NCBI RefSeq assembly: GCF_006716265.1 | Contig: NZ_VFOS01000001.1 | Coordinates: forward strand, 1,240,001-1,304,000 | Length of the DNA stretch: 64,000 nt | Direction of reading: 5' to 3' | DNA from: Rarobacter faecitabidus | Lineage (GTDB): Bacteria; Actinomycetota; Actinomycetes; Actinomycetales; Cellulomonadaceae | In this document: one piece after another, positions 16,295 through 23,489 of the stretch | Layout of the letters: each line of letters opens with the position of its first letter | Numbering within the stretch: the stretch's first letter is position 1 | Made by a program: the position numbers and the translations under genes | The notes under the pieces: model-generated | Told to the model about the DNA's origin: nothing | The model's input: the letters and a program-made list of their open reading frames with translations, nothing else | The model's database searches: none

Positions 16295-18487
16295 GTGTCC
16301 GATGTGACGGAGTTCGACCGGGAACAACGCGCGATCGATCGCTTTTACGAGCGGCTGGATCACCTGCGGCTCACGCTGCGGGACAAACTCGCGCAGGTCC
16401 GCCGCGCAGGTCCGAGCGGATCCCCCCAGAATCGATCCGAACGCGACGCGTTCGCGACGATGTACGAGGATCGGGTCGCCCACCTGGAATCGGTGGAGGA
16501 GCGCTTGTGCTTCGGCCGGCTGGATTTCGACTCGGGCGACTCGCGCTACGTCGGCCGCATCGGGCTCACCGACGAGGGTCACCACACAATCCTGACCGAC
16601 TGGCGGGCTCCGGCGGCGGAACCGTTCTATCAGGCCACCGCCGAGCAGCGCGACGGCGTGTGGCGCAGACGCCACCTGCTGACATCGTCCCGCAAACTCA
16701 CCGGCATCGAGGACGACCTGCTCGACCTCGAGCGTGAGGATGACGGAAAGCTAGCCGGCGAGGGCGCGCTCATGGCGGCTCTGGCGCGCGGGCGCACCGA
16801 GAAGATGCGCGACATTGTCTCGACCATCCAGCGCGAGCAGGATCGCATCATCCGCTCCCCGCTAGCTGGCGCGCTCGTGGTACAGGGCGGACCTGGCACG
16901 GGAAAGACAGCGGTTGCCCTCCACCGCGCCGCGTACCTGCTCTACGCGCATCGGTCTCGCCTGGAGCGTTCCGGCGTGCTGCTGGTGGGCCCCTCACGCA
17001 CGTTCCTTCGCTACATCGATCAGGTGCTGCCTTCCCTCGGTGAGACGGGAGTGGTGTCAACCACCATCGCGGGCCTCATCCCCCACCTCAGGGCGACCGA
17101 AACCGACAGCCCTCTCGCTGCCGAGGCCAAGGGAAGCAGGCAGTGGGTCAAGGCGATCGAGCGGGCGGTTCGTGCCCGCCAGCGCGTTCCTGAGGTCGAT
17201 GTCCCGTTCGATCTCGACGGACACGGGCTCGTGATCAGGCGGGGGGACGTCAGCGACGCCATCGCTCGCGCACGGCGTACCCACCGCCCTCACAACGAAG
17301 CCCGCGAATCGTTCGTACGGGACATGCTGCGACGCCTCACGGATCAGTACCTTCTGGCTACCGGGCAGGATCTCGACAGTGATTTCCGCTCCCTGGCGAC
17401 CGAGGATCTGCGTTCTCATCCGACCGTACGCCGCGAACTCAACCTCGCGTGGTTCCCCATCAGCGCAGAGCGACTCATCAAGGACCTTTTCGCCAAGCCG
17501 CATCGGCTCGCTGAGGCGGCCCCGTTCCTATCCCCGAGACAGCGCGAAGCGCTGCTCCGGCCGACTTCGGCGGGTTGGTCGATCGGTGATATCCCGCTGT
17601 TGGACGAGGCGCTCGACCTGCTTGGGCCCATCGACGGCTCGACTGAGCGTGACGAGACGGAGCGAGGCCGCGCGGCGGAAGTGAAATACGCCCGCCAGGT
17701 GTTGGAGTCGTCGGGCGCAGGAGCGGGGATCGTGGACGCCGAGACCCTCGCAGAGCGGTTCGCGGAGTCCCGCGGCGGCGGCGACCTCGCCGAGCGGGCG
17801 GCCCACGACCGGAGTTGGGTCTACGGCCACGTGGTGGTTGACGAAGCTCAAGAGTTGTCCGAGATGGCGTGGCATTCACTGGCTCGGCGCTGCCCCACGC
17901 GATCCTTCACGATCGTTGGCGACGTCGCGCAGGCGAGTTCGGCGGCGGGAACACGCGACTGGCGTGCGCGGCTGGGCGCCATGTTCGGACGGCACCTCCA
18001 CCTGGAATCGCTAACGGTGAACTACCGCACGCCCCGACTGGTGAGCGACCTGGCGATGTCCGTCGCTCGGCACGCCGGCCTGCCTGTGAGTCCGCTCACG
18101 TCGGCCCGAGATGTGCCCGATTGCCTGGAGATCCAGCGGACGAGCCGGGGCGCTTCGCTGAGCGTGGCGCTCGATAGCGCACTGACCGAAGCGAACTCGC
18201 GTAGCGAGGGAACGATCGCGATCGTCACCCTCGAGCCGGAACTGGCTGCTCCTTGGCTGGCCGCACACGCGGACGAGTTCACCGCCCGCGATGGAAAACA
18301 GCGCCTCACCATCGCCACTCCGGGGCAGGTCAAGGGCTTGGAGTTCGATGTCGTGGTCGTCCACGAACCCGCGCGCATCCTCTCGGCTGGCAACGGTGCG
18401 GCGGATCTGTTCGTCGCGCTATCGCGACCCACTCAGCGGCTGATCGTCGTCCACAGCGATCCGTTGCCTCGCGGCTTCAGCCAGTAG
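16295..18487 (+). CDS. HelD-like RNA polymerase-recycling ATPase (UvrD/Rep-like helicase superfamily 1)
   Basis: A 730-residue superfamily 1 ATPase. An N-terminal arm rich in helices (FDREQRAIDRFYERLDHLR) precedes a HelD-type domain (ILTDWRAPAAEPFYQAT). Walker A GGPGTGKT lies near residue 197, the DEAQ box (VVVDEAQELS) near 513 and a superfamily 1 motif VNYRTPRL near 575. HelD proteins remove stalled RNA polymerase from DNA, and some give rifampicin tolerance; this is known of the family, not shown here. The GTG start has GAAGGGG upstream. It is followed 30 bp later by serA on the same strand. Confidence 0.85.
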   Translation: MSDVTEFDREQRAIDRFYERLDHLRLTLRDKLAQVRRAGPSGSPQNRSERDAFATMYEDRVAHLESVEERLCFGRLDFDSGDSRYVGRIGLTDEGHHTILTDWRAPAAEPFYQATAEQRDGVWRRRHLLTSSRKLTGIEDDLLDLEREDDGKLAGEGALMAALARGRTEKMRDIVSTIQREQDRIIRSPLAGALVVQGGPGTGKTAVALHRAAYLLYAHRSRLERSGVLLVGPSRTFLRYIDQVLPSLGETGVVSTTIAGLIPHLRATETDSPLAAEAKGSRQWVKAIERAVRARQRVPEVDVPFDLDGHGLVIRRGDVSDAIARARRTHRPHNEARESFVRDMLRRLTDQYLLATGQDLDSDFRSLATEDLRSHPTVRRELNLAWFPISAERLIKDLFAKPHRLAEAAPFLSPRQREALLRPTSAGWSIGDIPLLDEALDLLGPIDGSTERDETERGRAAEVKYARQVLESSGAGAGIVDAETLAERFAESRGGGDLAERAAHDRSWVYGHVVVDEAQELSEMAWHSLARRCPTRSFTIVGDVAQASSAAGTRDWRARLGAMFGRHLHLESLTVNYRTPRLVSDLAMSVARHAGLPVSPLTSARDVPDCLEIQRTSRGASLSVALDSALTEANSRSEGTIAIVTLEPELAAPWLAAHADEFTARDGKQRLTIATPGQVKGLEFDVVVVHEPARILSAGNGAADLFVALSRPTQRLIVVHSDPLPRGFSQ

Positions 18488-18517
18488 CGAAGACCGCCGC
18501 ACGGGAACGAGGCCGAC

Positions 18518-19777
18518 GTGTCCGGTTTGGACTTGTCGGCCTCGGCGATGCACGATGGTCGAGTGCAAAAAGCTCTCCTGCTAGAAAACCTTCACCCCGA
18601 CGCCGCCAAGATCCTGGCGAGCCGCGGCATCGAAGTGGTCACGCGCACCGGCGCCCTGGACGAGGACGAACTCATCGACTCCCTCCAGGGCGTCAACATC
18701 GTCGGCATCCGATCCAAGACACAGCTCACCGAACGCGTGCTGAAATCGGCTCCGGATCTGACCACTATCGGGGCGTTCTGCATCGGAACGAACCAGATCG
18801 ATCTGAAGGCGGCGGCAGCGCGCGGCATCGCGGCGTTCAACGCTCCGTTCTCGAACACTCGCTCGGTGGTCGAGGTTGCCATCTCCAACATCATCTCCCT
18901 CGTGCGCCGGCAACCCGTCTTCGACAAGGAGATGCACGCAGGGATCTGGAACAAGAGCGCGATCGGCGCCCACGAGGTGCGCGGTAAGACGCTTGGCATC
19001 GTCGGCTACGGCAACATCGGCACGCAGTTGTCGGTGCTCGCGGAAAACCTCGGCATGTCGGTAATCTTCTACGACATTGCCGAGAAGCTCGCTCTGGGAA
19101 ATGCGCGCCGCGCAAAAAGCCTTGAGGATCTGCTTCGGAAGTCCGACGTCGTCACGCTGCATGTGGATGGCCGTCCGACCAATCACGATATCTTTGGTGC
19201 CGAGCACTTCGCGGCAATGAAGCCAGGAGCAGTGTTCCTCAACCTGGCGCGCGGATTCGTTGTCGACGTCGCCGCCCTGGCTGACGCACTTCAGAGCGGT
19301 CACATCTCCGGCGCGGCCGTGGACGTTTTCCCTACCGAGCCCAAGCGCAAGGGAGATCCCTTCTCGTCACCACTGCAGGGACTCAGCAACGTCATCCTCA
19401 CGCCGCATACGGCAGGTTCCACCGAGGAGGCTCAAGAGGCGATCGGCCAATTCGTGTCGCACAAGATCGTGGACTACCTTTCGACCGGCTCGACGACGTT
19501 GAGCGTGAATCTTCCGAATCTAGCCCTCGAGCAGACGACCGGCGCAGCCCGCATTGCGCACCTGCACCGCAACACGCCCGGTGTGCTCGCGCGCGTCAAC
19601 AACATCCTCGCCGAGCACGGCGAGAACATCGAAGGTCAGTTGCTGGCCACCCGCGGAGACCTGGGGTACGTGGTGACGGATATTGGTTCATCCCTGGAAC
19701 CGGAAACGATCACCGCGTTGCAGGCGATCGAGCAGACGGTTCGCCTGCAGGTCCTCTGGGGCGCGCCGCAGCAGTAG
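18518..19777 (+). CDS. serA: D-3-phosphoglycerate dehydrogenase
   Basis: First enzyme of serine synthesis, oxidising 3-phosphoglycerate with NAD. The 419 residues show the Rossmann motif GIVGYGNIGTQLS, the catalytic Arg in FLNLARGFVVD, the Glu in VFPTEP and the His in LTPHTAGSTEEAQ. A C-terminal ACT domain (NTPGVLARVNNILAEHGENIEGQ) follows. This is the compact E. coli-like layout, which is inhibited by serine through the ACT domain, rather than the longer form with an intervening domain. The GTG at 18518 has GAGG 6 bp upstream; an internal ATG at 18548 is possible. Confidence 0.92.
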   Translation: MSGLDLSASAMHDGRVQKALLLENLHPDAAKILASRGIEVVTRTGALDEDELIDSLQGVNIVGIRSKTQLTERVLKSAPDLTTIGAFCIGTNQIDLKAAAARGIAAFNAPFSNTRSVVEVAISNIISLVRRQPVFDKEMHAGIWNKSAIGAHEVRGKTLGIVGYGNIGTQLSVLAENLGMSVIFYDIAEKLALGNARRAKSLEDLLRKSDVVTLHVDGRPTNHDIFGAEHFAAMKPGAVFLNLARGFVVDVAALADALQSGHISGAAVDVFPTEPKRKGDPFSSPLQGLSNVILTPHTAGSTEEAQEAIGQFVSHKIVDYLSTGSTTLSVNLPNLALEQTTGAARIAHLHRNTPGVLARVNNILAEHGENIEGQLLATRGDLGYVVTDIGSSLEPETITALQAIEQTVRLQVLWGAPQQ

Positions 19778-19787
19778 TGGCCGAGCA

Positions 19788-19830
19788 CGAAGGCGGGGCT
19801 CCCATCCACGTGATGGGAGCCCCGCCTTCG
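19788..19830. terminator. Bidirectional terminator between serA and nrdR
   Basis: A perfect 19-bp stem (CGAAGGCGGGGCTCCCATC / GATGGGAGCCCCGCCTTCG) with a 5-base loop between the convergent serA and nrdR stops. Confidence 0.85.
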
Positions 19831-19845
19831 TCGTCTGTTGGTCCC

Positions 19846-20298
19846 CTACTGGCCGTGCTCGATTCGCAGGAGATTGATGGCGGCCTCGAAGTCATCAAGT
19901 GAATCGAAACCTTGATAGACGCTTGCAAAGCGCAGGAACGCGACCTCATCGAGGTCCTTCAGCGGGCCGAGGATGGCCAGACCTACATCATGGGAGTCGA
20001 GTTCTGCGCTGCCCGATGCGCGCAGGGTCTCTTCGACTCGCTGCGCCAGTAGCGCGAGATCGTCGTCACTGACGGGGCGCCCCTGGCAGGCCTTTCGCAC
20101 GCCGTTCACGATCTTCTCCCGGCTGAATGCCTCCGTGACTCCGGAGCGCTTCACCACCATCAAACTGGACGTTTCCAGGGTCGAGAATCGCTGACCACAT
20201 TCAGGGCACTGTCGTCTGCGTCGGATCACGAGTCCGTCTTCAGACGTTCGTGAATCAACGACGCGCGAATCTGGGTGTCGGCAGAATGGGCAGTGCAC
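19846..20298 (-). CDS. nrdR: Transcriptional repressor NrdR
   Basis: ATP-cone repressor of ribonucleotide reductase genes. The 150-residue product begins with the zinc ribbon ([16 protein letters not shown] ... [15 protein letters not shown], four Cys) and continues with the ATP cone ([20 protein letters not shown]). The GTG at 20298 is chosen because it gives the invariant N-terminus and has GAGGAGA just upstream; the open frame extends further but without support. No NrdR target gene lies in the window. Confidence 0.95.
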   Translation of the reverse strand: MHCPFCRHPDSRVVDSRTSEDGLVIRRRRQCPECGQRFSTLETSSLMVVKRSGVTEAFSREKIVNGVRKACQGRPVSDDDLALLAQRVEETLRASGSAELDSHDVGLAILGPLKDLDEVAFLRFASVYQGFDSLDDFEAAINLLRIEHGQ

Positions 20299-20406
20299 GG
20301 TTCTCCTCGCAGGATCGGCTCTGAACTCGATGGGCACCGCGAATGGCGGCAGGCAACATGGTACCGACCGTTACTGCGAGCAGCGACGTGATCCGGCTAA
20401 GACGAG

Positions 20407-20440
20407 GACGGGGAGCGGCCGTCCTCAGCCGCTCCCCGTC
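20407..20440 (-). terminator. Terminator hairpin of the candidate small RNA
   Basis: A 13-bp perfect stem, GACGGGGAGCGGC / GCCGCTCCCCGTC, with an 8-base loop. Read leftward it is followed by CTCGTCTTAG, a weak U-rich stretch. It lies about 110 bp upstream of the nrdR start. Confidence 0.65.
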
Positions 20441-20593
20441 GGGACGCCCCATCCCCATCGCCGGGTGTGAGAGCCACCTCAGTGGCATCAAGCGCAGTGT
20501 GTCAACTGCCGAACCGCTGGCGACGCTGTGTGACTCCGTGTCTAGGACCGGTGTCGGTCGCGCCGATGGACCCCCCAGTCAGTCGGTGCGACA
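20407..20593 (-). ncRNA. Candidate iron-responsive small RNA
   Basis: The 395-bp gap between the LysM gene and nrdR holds a complete leftward transcription unit without a recognisable protein. It consists of a promoter whose spacer and -10 coincide with an iron box (20600-20628), about 185 bp of sequence, and a strong hairpin at 20407-20440. The transcript start at about 20593 is inferred from the -10 position. A 30-codon frame starting about 5 bp inside (MSHRLTGG...) is possible but has no ribosome binding site. Iron-repressed sRNAs under DtxR/IdeR control exist in mycobacteria (MrsI), which makes this plausible. It could instead be an mRNA leader for nrdR if the terminator is leaky. Confidence 0.45.
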
Positions 20594-20599
20594 TCCAAC

Positions 20600-20628
20600 A
20601 ATTTAGGAAAGGCTAACCTCACGTGCAA
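20600..20628 (-). promoter_or_regulatory. Iron box (DtxR/IdeR type) overlapping a leftward promoter
   Basis: TTAGGAAAGGCTAACCTCA at 20603-20621 matches the 19-bp DtxR/IdeR consensus at 16 positions. On the minus strand it overlaps a promoter with -35 TTGCAC (20623-20628), a 17-bp spacer and -10 TAAATT (20600-20605). A repressor bound here would block RNA polymerase directly, so the downstream transcript should be made when iron is scarce. Confidence 0.7.
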
Positions 20629-20693
20629 GTCGTGGCGTCGAGTGTCTCACGATATGGTCGGGACGGCATCGGTGCGGTCAGGCGGTGTGGCGC

Positions 20694-21089
20694 TCAGGCC
20701 CGAGCGGGAAGGACCAGCGTCATTCCCGGCTCAATGTGGCTCTCCACGAGGTTATTGAGTTTCGCAATGTCCAACAACACGTCCCGAACGTCGGACCCGG
20801 CCGGGGTAACACTCGCCGAGATCGACCAGAGACTCTCCCCGCCCATGACCGTGTGGACAGTCACCGCGAGCGGACGGCCAGGACCGTCGGCGGTCGCCTG
20901 CCCGCCGCCTGTAAGGGCCGCCCATGCACCCAGGACGGCGAGGAGGGCGACTATCGCGAGCGCCAGTCGGACTCGCCTGAACGACAACCCGTTCGGGCGG
21001 TTGCGCCGCGCGACTTCGTCCGACGCGCGCGCGACACGACGCGTCGAAGGGACACGTACACCTTGAGGTCCAACAGCCACAACAGTCAT
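20694..21089 (-). CDS. LysM domain membrane-anchored protein
   Basis: A 131-residue protein with a basic cytoplasmic N-terminus, one transmembrane segment (about 40-59, LALAIVALLAVLGAWAAL) and a C-terminal LysM domain (VHTVMGGESLWSIS ... LNNLVESHIEPGMTLVLP) that should bind peptidoglycan. Small LysM proteins next to and divergent from lexA are common in Actinobacteria and Firmicutes; in Bacillus the equivalent, YneA, is an SOS-induced division inhibitor. A like role here is only a possibility. The ATG at 21089 has GGAG 7 bp upstream. Confidence 0.85.
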   Translation of the reverse strand: MTVVAVGPQGVRVPSTRRVARASDEVARRNRPNGLSFRRVRLALAIVALLAVLGAWAALTGGGQATADGPGRPLAVTVHTVMGGESLWSISASVTPAGSDVRDVLLDIAKLNNLVESHIEPGMTLVLPARA

Positions 21090-21175
21090 CTCGATCTCCA
21101 TCCGCCAGGCGCCTGATCTCACGGATCAGGCTCCGCACTTCGTTGACTCGGCGCGAATCCGATTGTCCGCCCGCA

Positions 21176-21191
21176 TCGAACACGTGTACTT
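21176..21191. promoter_or_regulatory. Probable LexA box between the LysM gene and lexA
   Basis: TCGAACACGTGTACTT keeps the left half site perfectly and part of the right (about 8-9 of 12 specified positions). A weaker match, TAGAACACCTGTCGCA, lies at 21246-21261, closer to lexA. The surroundings are AT-rich and hold two direct GTGTAC repeats. These sites fit LexA autoregulation and control of the LysM gene. Confidence 0.45.
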
Positions 21192-21364
21192 ATTACAAGT
21201 GTACGATGGATAGTACGCGTGTGCCAGTGTTTTTGTACGACACGTTAGAACACCTGTCGCAAATGCACTGGACGCTCGCGTAGAGTGGGACTCACTCGTA
21301 CAGCGGAAGCAATACCAACACGAGCCTCTGACACGCCGCGGAATTCCCACGATTGGAGCGAATG

Positions 21365-22192
21365 ATGGCAGCCGACGAGCAACGCCCCGAGCAGCGAAGA
21401 GAGCCCGACGTGTCCTGGTCGAAGATCGCCGAGCGCAATCGAACAGACTCGGCGGGAGGCGGCGACACTCACGGCAGCACGGCATTGACCTCACGCCAGG
21501 GCGAGATCCTCCAGGTCATTCGTGAGTCGCTTGACAGACGCGGCTATGCGCCCTCGATGCGGGAGATCGGCCTGGCGGTCGGGATGGTCTCCCCGTCGAG
21601 CGTCAAGTACCAGTTGATCGCCCTCGAGGAAAAGGGCTATCTCCGCCGCGACCGGCGCCGGCCGCGGGCCATGGAGCTCACCCCGCTCGGAGTCGACTCG
21701 TCAACGGCTGTGAGCGGCACGCCGTCGCGCCCCGGTCGCGCCCACGGTACCGCGCAGGTAACGGCCTTCGACCCCGACCACTCGTTCGCCTACGACGACG
21801 AGCCCGGCAATACACCCAAGCCAGCCATCGTCCCCGTGGTCGGGCGCATCGCGGCGGGCTCGCCCATCCTCGCCGAGCAGGACGTTGAGGATGTGTTCAC
21901 TCTGCCTAGGCAACTCGTGGGCGAAGGGGAACTCTTCCTCCTGCGCGTAAGCGGAGACTCCATGATCGACGCCGCGATCTGCGATGGCGACTGGGTCGTG
22001 GTGCGTCGCCAGCAGACTGCGGAGAACGGGGAGATAGTCGCCGCCATGCTCGACAACGAGGCGACGGTCAAGACCTTCAAGCGCAGGGACGGTCACGTCT
22101 GGCTGCTTCCGCACAACCCCGCGTACTCCCCTATCAACGGAGACCACGCAACCATCGTCGGCCGCGTTGTGTCGGTGTTGCGCGCGCTCTGA
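21365..22192 (+). CDS. lexA: LexA, SOS repressor
   Basis: SOS repressor and self-cleaving protease, 275 residues. An N-terminal winged helix ([39 protein letters not shown]) is followed by a linker longer than in E. coli. The cleavage site is Ala164-Gly165 (GRIAAGSP). The catalytic pair is Ser199 (GDSMID) and Lys236 (ATVKTFKR). The ATG at 21365 has GGAG 6 bp upstream; the ATG at 21362 is almost as good. Three LexA-box-like sites elsewhere in the window give plausible local targets (the HEPN-dinB unit, recA and its own region). Confidence 0.96.
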   Translation: MAADEQRPEQRREPDVSWSKIAERNRTDSAGGGDTHGSTALTSRQGEILQVIRESLDRRGYAPSMREIGLAVGMVSPSSVKYQLIALEEKGYLRRDRRRPRAMELTPLGVDSSTAVSGTPSRPGRAHGTAQVTAFDPDHSFAYDDEPGNTPKPAIVPVVGRIAAGSPILAEQDVEDVFTLPRQLVGEGELFLLRVSGDSMIDAAICDGDWVVVRRQQTAENGEIVAAMLDNEATVKTFKRRDGHVWLLPHNPAYSPINGDHATIVGRVVSVLRAL

Positions 22193-22208
22193 GACCCGTC
22201 GCGTTGGC

Positions 22209-22274
22209 GGCAGGGGCACATCGGCCGGTCGCCAAGCCTGTGGCAGGGGCACATTGGCTGGTCGCCAAGCCTGT
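22209..22274. repeat. 33-bp tandem direct repeat (two copies) downstream of lexA
   Basis: Units 22209-22241 and 22242-22274 begin GGCAGGGGCACAT and end GGTCGCCAAGCCTGT; they differ at only two bases. They lie 16 bp after the lexA stop in a 246-bp convergent gap with ldh. No hairpin terminator is evident there. Confidence 0.8.
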
Positions 22275-22438
22275 GGCTCCAGAACGGGGAGCTGCCCAGT
22301 ATCCCGATGGCGACGCGACTCGGTTCTATCGCTCGTGAAGCGCTCCGCTCCGCCTGCTACGACGGCGTTCCGTCGCGTCCCGAGCGCAAGAGCGCCGCGA
22401 GCGACGCAGGACTCGTCCCACGAACAATGCCGGGGGCG

Positions 22439-23443
22439 CTACAGGCCGAACGAACGCGCCGTGTTGCGGATCGATTCGGCCGACGCCTGAAGTCCGCGCA
22501 ACTCAGCGGCGGATAGCGGCACCTCGATCTGGTGCAGCACGCCCCCCTTGCCCACGACCGACGGCACCGAGAGGCAGACGTCCGAGATCCCGTAGTAGTC
22601 CTTGAGAAGAGACGACACCGGCAGCACGGCGTGCTGGTCGTACAGCAACGCCTCGACGATGCGCGACCCGGCGAGGGCGATCGCGTAGTTGGTCGCACCC
22701 TTGCCTTCGATGATGCGATAGGCAGAGTTGACGACCTCGTAGGCGATCGCCGCTCGCTCGGCGTCCCCGAGCGGGCCGCGCCCCTCCAGTCCCTGCCAGT
22801 CGAGGAGCGGGGCTCCGCCGATCGTGGCGGACGTCCACAGCGGAATCTCGGAATCACCGTGCTCGCCCACCATGTATGCGTGAACGTTCTGAACCGCGAC
22901 CCCGGTCGCCTGCGCGACGAGGTAGCGCAGGCGGGAGCTGTCGAGCACGGTACCCGAGCCGAACAGTCGGTTCGGCGGCAGCCCGGTGAGTTTCAAGGAT
23001 GCATAGGTGACGACATCCACGGGGTTGGTGACCATCAGGTAGATGGCGTCGGGGGCAACCTCGAGCAGCGACGGCAGGATCTTGCCCATGAGCGAGATCG
23101 TCGATTCGGCCAGTTCCAACCGGCTCTGTCCCGGCTTCTGCTTGGCGCCAGCGGTCACGATCACCACATCGGAACCGCGGACGACCTCCACGTCGTCCGA
23201 ACCGACGACCTCGGATTGCGCGGTGAACTGAATGCCGTGGGCCAGGTCGAGCGCCTCGGCCTCCACCTTGGCTCGGTTGATGTCAAACAGCGCAACCTCG
23301 CGCGCGACCCCGCGGGTCAGCAGCGCATAGGCCATTGTCGCTCCAACCGCCCCGGCTCCCACGACGGATACCTTCGTCCTGCGCACGGTCGATCCCGTCG
23401 ACGCGGTTGCCTGCTGCTCGGTTGCCGGTTCTGCCATGATCAT
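22439..23443 (-). CDS. ldh: L-lactate dehydrogenase
   Basis: NAD-dependent enzyme converting pyruvate to L-lactate, 334 residues. It has the Rossmann motif VSVVGAGAVGATMAYALL, the substrate Arg in AKQKPGQSRLELAES, MVTNPVDVVTY, GSGTVLDSSRLR and the catalytic His in MVGEHGDSEIPLW. This is the allosteric bacterial LDH type and indicates lactate fermentation. The ATG at 23443 has AGGAG 4 bp upstream; a second ATG lies two codons on. Confidence 0.95.
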   Translation of the reverse strand: MIMAEPATEQQATASTGSTVRRTKVSVVGAGAVGATMAYALLTRGVAREVALFDINRAKVEAEALDLAHGIQFTAQSEVVGSDDVEVVRGSDVVIVTAGAKQKPGQSRLELAESTISLMGKILPSLLEVAPDAIYLMVTNPVDVVTYASLKLTGLPPNRLFGSGTVLDSSRLRYLVAQATGVAVQNVHAYMVGEHGDSEIPLWTSATIGGAPLLDWQGLEGRGPLGDAERAAIAYEVVNSAYRIIEGKGATNYAIALAGSRIVEALLYDQHAVLPVSSLLKDYYGISDVCLSVPSVVGKGGVLHQIEVPLSAAELRGLQASAESIRNTARSFGL

Positions 23444-23489
23444 ATCGCTCCTGGTTAGGGGTGAATCGGAGTACGGATACAGCCTATCG

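Noticed and set aside
20255-20491. 78-codon minus-strand frame in the nrdR upstream gap
   Set aside because: It crosses the terminator hairpin and the nrdR start, and the product looks like random high-GC translation.
21181-21245. NrdR box near lexA
   Set aside because: The GTGTAC repeats do not match the paired NrdR box pattern in sequence or spacing, and no ribonucleotide reductase gene is adjacent.
22209-22274. CRISPR array
   Set aside because: The repeats abut directly with no spacers, there are only two copies and no cas genes.
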